From contig KV425633.1 in NCBI GenBank assembly GCA_001632425.1, forward strand, positions 103,997 through 120,710: 16,714 bases of DNA, in the 5' to 3' direction. The DNA comes from Neolentinus lepideus HHB14362 ss-1 (Eukaryota; Basidiomycota; Agaricomycetes; Gloeophyllales; Gloeophyllaceae). Of the stretch, positions 14,254-16,714 are shown piece after piece (the first letter of the stretch is position 1; every line of letters starts with the position of its first letter). The notes beneath the pieces were generated by a model, which worked only from the letters and a program-made list of their open reading frames with translations, was not told where the DNA came from and did no database searches. Both the position numbers and the translations under genes were made by a program.

Positions 14254-15353
14254 GTGAAGGGACTCCGAGGTGGGTATATTTCGTCCTACGGAGGGGGAGG
14301 ATGGGGAGGTTCACATGCCTGCGACTCTCACTGTAAGAATTACTTTACATGTACCGATCGTCGCCGCACGATTGTATGCGAGGCGCTGATGCTCCTCCAC
14401 TTGATACATCGGCGTGGCGTCACGAACGCGCTAGGTGAAGCTCGCGCCCGGAGATGTTAGAGAAGTTCAAGAGCGGCGAGGTCGACATTCCGTCCTCGTC
14501 TATCCCTGACCTGACTGCGCTGCGCAGACTGATCTTGCGCGGGGTGGCGCATGTGGGGAACTACGACGTCCCGGGTTATGTGCGGAAGTATGTGCGGGCG
14601 GGGTGGGGATGCGTCGAAGAGCAGGAGGTGGGTTTTGGGTTTTGGTTTTTTGGCGTTGTGATCTCCTGTAGTCGAGCGATTGCTATTACCACCCCTCGGT
14701 CCGTCTCGCTCATCACTCACCACGGTATCTCAAATGGCGCGGACCACCTGGGGCGATTAAGTGGCGGAGAGGGACACGCAGGATCTCACACTGTTCTACG
14801 AGGTGAGCTTATAGGGTTTAGGCTGTGTCATGTCCTCGGTTTGACCACTCTTTCTAAGTAATTTGTTTTCATGCAGACTGCGCTTTCCCGGCTGAGGGAG
14901 GTGATTGTGAGCCAATCATGGTTCGCCTGCTGCGTCGGGATCGCAGCGACGGTGGTGCATGCCACTGGCCATCTACTACGTTATCTTGGTTTGCACCGCG
15001 GTTGGACGATCTCGTTCCTTTTGGATATTATCTCCAGGACATGGAGGCGACCATAACTACTTTGTTAGCGTTGCAGGTCTCGACTAAGTATTGCGATTTT
15101 GTTCTATTGAGGGTATGGATATTCGATAACTAAATATCCCCCTTTATAGTGCCAGTCACTCTGCACGACCACTTGGCAGCTCTGGCGAGCCGCCCTTTGA
15201 TTTTGGAAGGAAACCTATTGGAGCAAGGTTGACGCGAGGCATGAGCTGCTCGAGGAAAGCAGAGAGGGAACCGCACGCCCTGAGCAAGTATCCGTGCTCA
15301 GCGCGCCCTCTCCTTCTCGTCGCTCGCTAGCTGACCTCGACTCGAAGATTTGA
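14254..15353 (+). pseudogene. Broken multi-exon gene of unknown family (copy C)
   Basis: Long coding-looking stretches remain. RTIVCEALMLLHLIHRRG runs into EARARR, then a one-base frame change near 14454 leads to LEKFKSGEVDIPSSSIPDL and AHVGNYDVPGYVRKYVRAGW. After a G/T-rich intron comes an exon ending DTQDLTLFYE at 14802, a GTGAGC..TGCAG intron (14803-14876), then TALSRLREVIVSQSWFA. A second frame change follows, to TTLSWFAPRLDDLVPFGYYL, then a tail (FWKETYWSKVDARHELLEE..SVLSAPSPSRRSLADLDSKI) ending at TGA 15351-15353. In-frame stops occur at about 14758 (TAA, where TTA would read through) and in the tail (TGA). Two or more frameshifts plus nonsense codons mean it is dead as sequenced. I do not recognise the family. 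Confidence 0.6.
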
Positions 15354-15881
15354 GCCATCGGGTGGCTGTCCCTTTTACCCGAGCTAGCCACAGTGGCTGA
15401 TCCACGAATTGAATTTCGTGACGATTATTGTCCTTCGTACAGATACTGCGAGTTCACCGTATTGGAATACTTGACGCAAATTGTAGTAACTATTACTATT
15501 GTTATACCAGTATTTGGAACCTCTGGTTCAGTTGTACTCTCGTGCTCTCGTGGCTAAGTGGCACAGTCTGCGTCGACGACCGTGCACATCGCCGGCCAAA
15601 GGAATCTTGGATTAAGTCAGCCCTGCAGTCATCTCAAGGCTTTTCGAGCCCAAATAAACTTTCTGAGCTGAGCCCAAGATTGGAGTACGGGAACATTGCA
15701 GAACCGATGCGGTATGCAATCCGCACGGGATCAGCGGCTCGAAATCGATAAATAAATGATGATATTGCGCAGATGAAATCAAAGGGCGTCAAACCAGTAA
15801 TACACACACCGGAGCATGGAATAAAAGTACAGTGGAATCATAAGGTGAACATGTTAGCATCGACACAACTCGACCTCAAAC
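15354..15881. other. Intergenic, nothing recognised
   Basis: A 107-codon plus-strand frame (15428-15751) has no domain and no splice support. The sequence is AT-rich with a short ATAAATAAATGATG run near 15750. It contains the 3' end region of the kinase gene to its right. No tRNA or repeat was found. Confidence 0.4.
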
Positions 15882-16714
15882 CTACTCCTCGAGAGCCGCT
15901 AACCGCGAACTAGTAGCGTCACCAGCACGAGATGCGCGCTGACTCTTTGCGGATGATTGACCTTCTGATTGCCGGGACCGTTTGACTGTGGTCCGAGGCA
16001 GAGACACGGCCTTTTTGGGCAAAAGGTCCTCTTGCCTATCGTTCTCCTTCGGCCATCCAGGGCTCTCGAAAGCTTTCCGGAACAGCCGGAGGACTTCTTT
16101 CGAGTCAAGCAAGAGGTCCGCGTGCGCCTTGTATATGTCCCGAACTGCGACGTTGGACGCGTTCGCCGGATTATAGTACTCAGACCAAGAGCGGAAGAGG
16201 AACCACAAGTCAAAAACTAAGCTGTTCAACGGATCAGGCGCAAATTTGATCGCAGGGTAAGCGTTGTCTCCAAAAATATATCGAGCTTCCTTGATAACGG
16301 CGATCTTTCCGTCACCGCCAACCCAGAAACGTAGGTCCTCATGCCACGAAGCGTTGTCGAAAATATCCTTCAACACGCGGGAGAGACGATCGTTGGTGGG
16401 CAAAGAACTTCGGAGAAGGCACAGGCAAGCGTAAAGAAGGACCCAGAAGGACGACTCCAGATCGTCCTGCAGAGTGTGGCGTGTTGTCGGATTTCGGAGA
16501 AGCTTGCATGAGATGAATTGCCAGGTGCCCTAGCAAGCAAAAGTTCAGTGAAAACTGCGCTACTAGAAATTGGTTATAGGACATACTGTACGGCCTCGAA
16601 GGCGAGCACCTTCCACTTCCAGCGAGGTGCGATCTCGGCATAAGTCCCAGTCAATCAACAGACCTTTCACACCACCGTCATCGGTCTCAATGAATAGTAT
16701 GTTGTTCGGGCTCA
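15882..16714 (-). CDS. FunK1-like fungal protein kinase, C-terminal part
   Basis: The 3' portion of a gene running off the right edge: an exon from the window end to 16587, a 57-nt intron (16530-16586, GTATGT..GCTAG), and a last exon 16529-15882 of 215 codons plus stop. Motifs in order are SPNNILF (catalytic-loop Asn region; the HxD part lies just outside), LLIDWDLCRD (DFG-equivalent metal-binding Asp), GTWQFISCKLL, and HTLQDDLESSFWVLLY, a hallmark of the FunK1 family. A Ser/Arg/Lys-rich tail of about 50 residues ends AALEE. By family it is a kinase-like protein expanded in mushrooms; substrate and activity are unknown. The family call is strong. Confidence 0.9.

Overview
The window is nuclear DNA from a filamentous basidiomycete, most likely an Agaricomycete. 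Three things point there. Coding regions are broken by very many introns of about 48-60 nt with GT..AG ends and CTNA-type branch sites. The gene families present (an agaricomycete-style F-box protein and a FunK1-type fungal kinase) are expanded in these fungi. Genes are single transcription units on both strands with no operon-like spacing. All gene models below were built by hand from splice sites and reading-frame continuity; none has been checked against RNA or a database.

Layout from left to right. Positions 1-100 hold a dense cluster of short perfect palindromes built on GTAA/TTAC. Positions 100-1538 hold only unresolved coding-looking fragments. Positions 1539-3128 (minus) encode an F-box protein with a tiny 22-nt first exon. 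Positions 3129-4136 show no convincing gene. Positions 4137-6737 (plus) encode an 18-exon, 515-residue fusion of a cytochrome b5 domain to an acyl-CoA dehydrogenase, ending in Ala-Arg-Leu, which fits a type 1 peroxisomal targeting signal. Convergent with it, 7005-12704 (minus) encodes a 22-exon, 1428-residue full-length ABCC (MRP/Yor1-like) transporter with two transmembrane domains and two nucleotide-binding domains. An AP-1/Gcn4-type TGAGTCA site lies just upstream of that gene.

From about 13130 to 15353 lies a decayed, rearranged locus. A broken gene on the plus strand (14254-15353) has two diverged fragments of itself, arranged in tandem and inverted, at 13130-13665 and 13671-13905. I do not recognise the original family. 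The right edge (15882-16714, minus) is the C-terminal half of a FunK1-like protein kinase whose N-terminus is outside the window.

The intact genes do not form an obvious pathway. The b5/acyl-CoA dehydrogenase suggests acyl-CoA oxidation in a compartment without mitochondrial ETF, and the ABC transporter suggests export of toxic or conjugated compounds. Their tail-to-tail arrangement is not in itself evidence of co-regulation. The most notable observations are the peroxisome-targeted b5-dehydrogenase fusion, the 7-nt micro-exon and two probable GC-AG introns, the split in intron density along the ABC gene, and the inverted/tandem pseudogene family.
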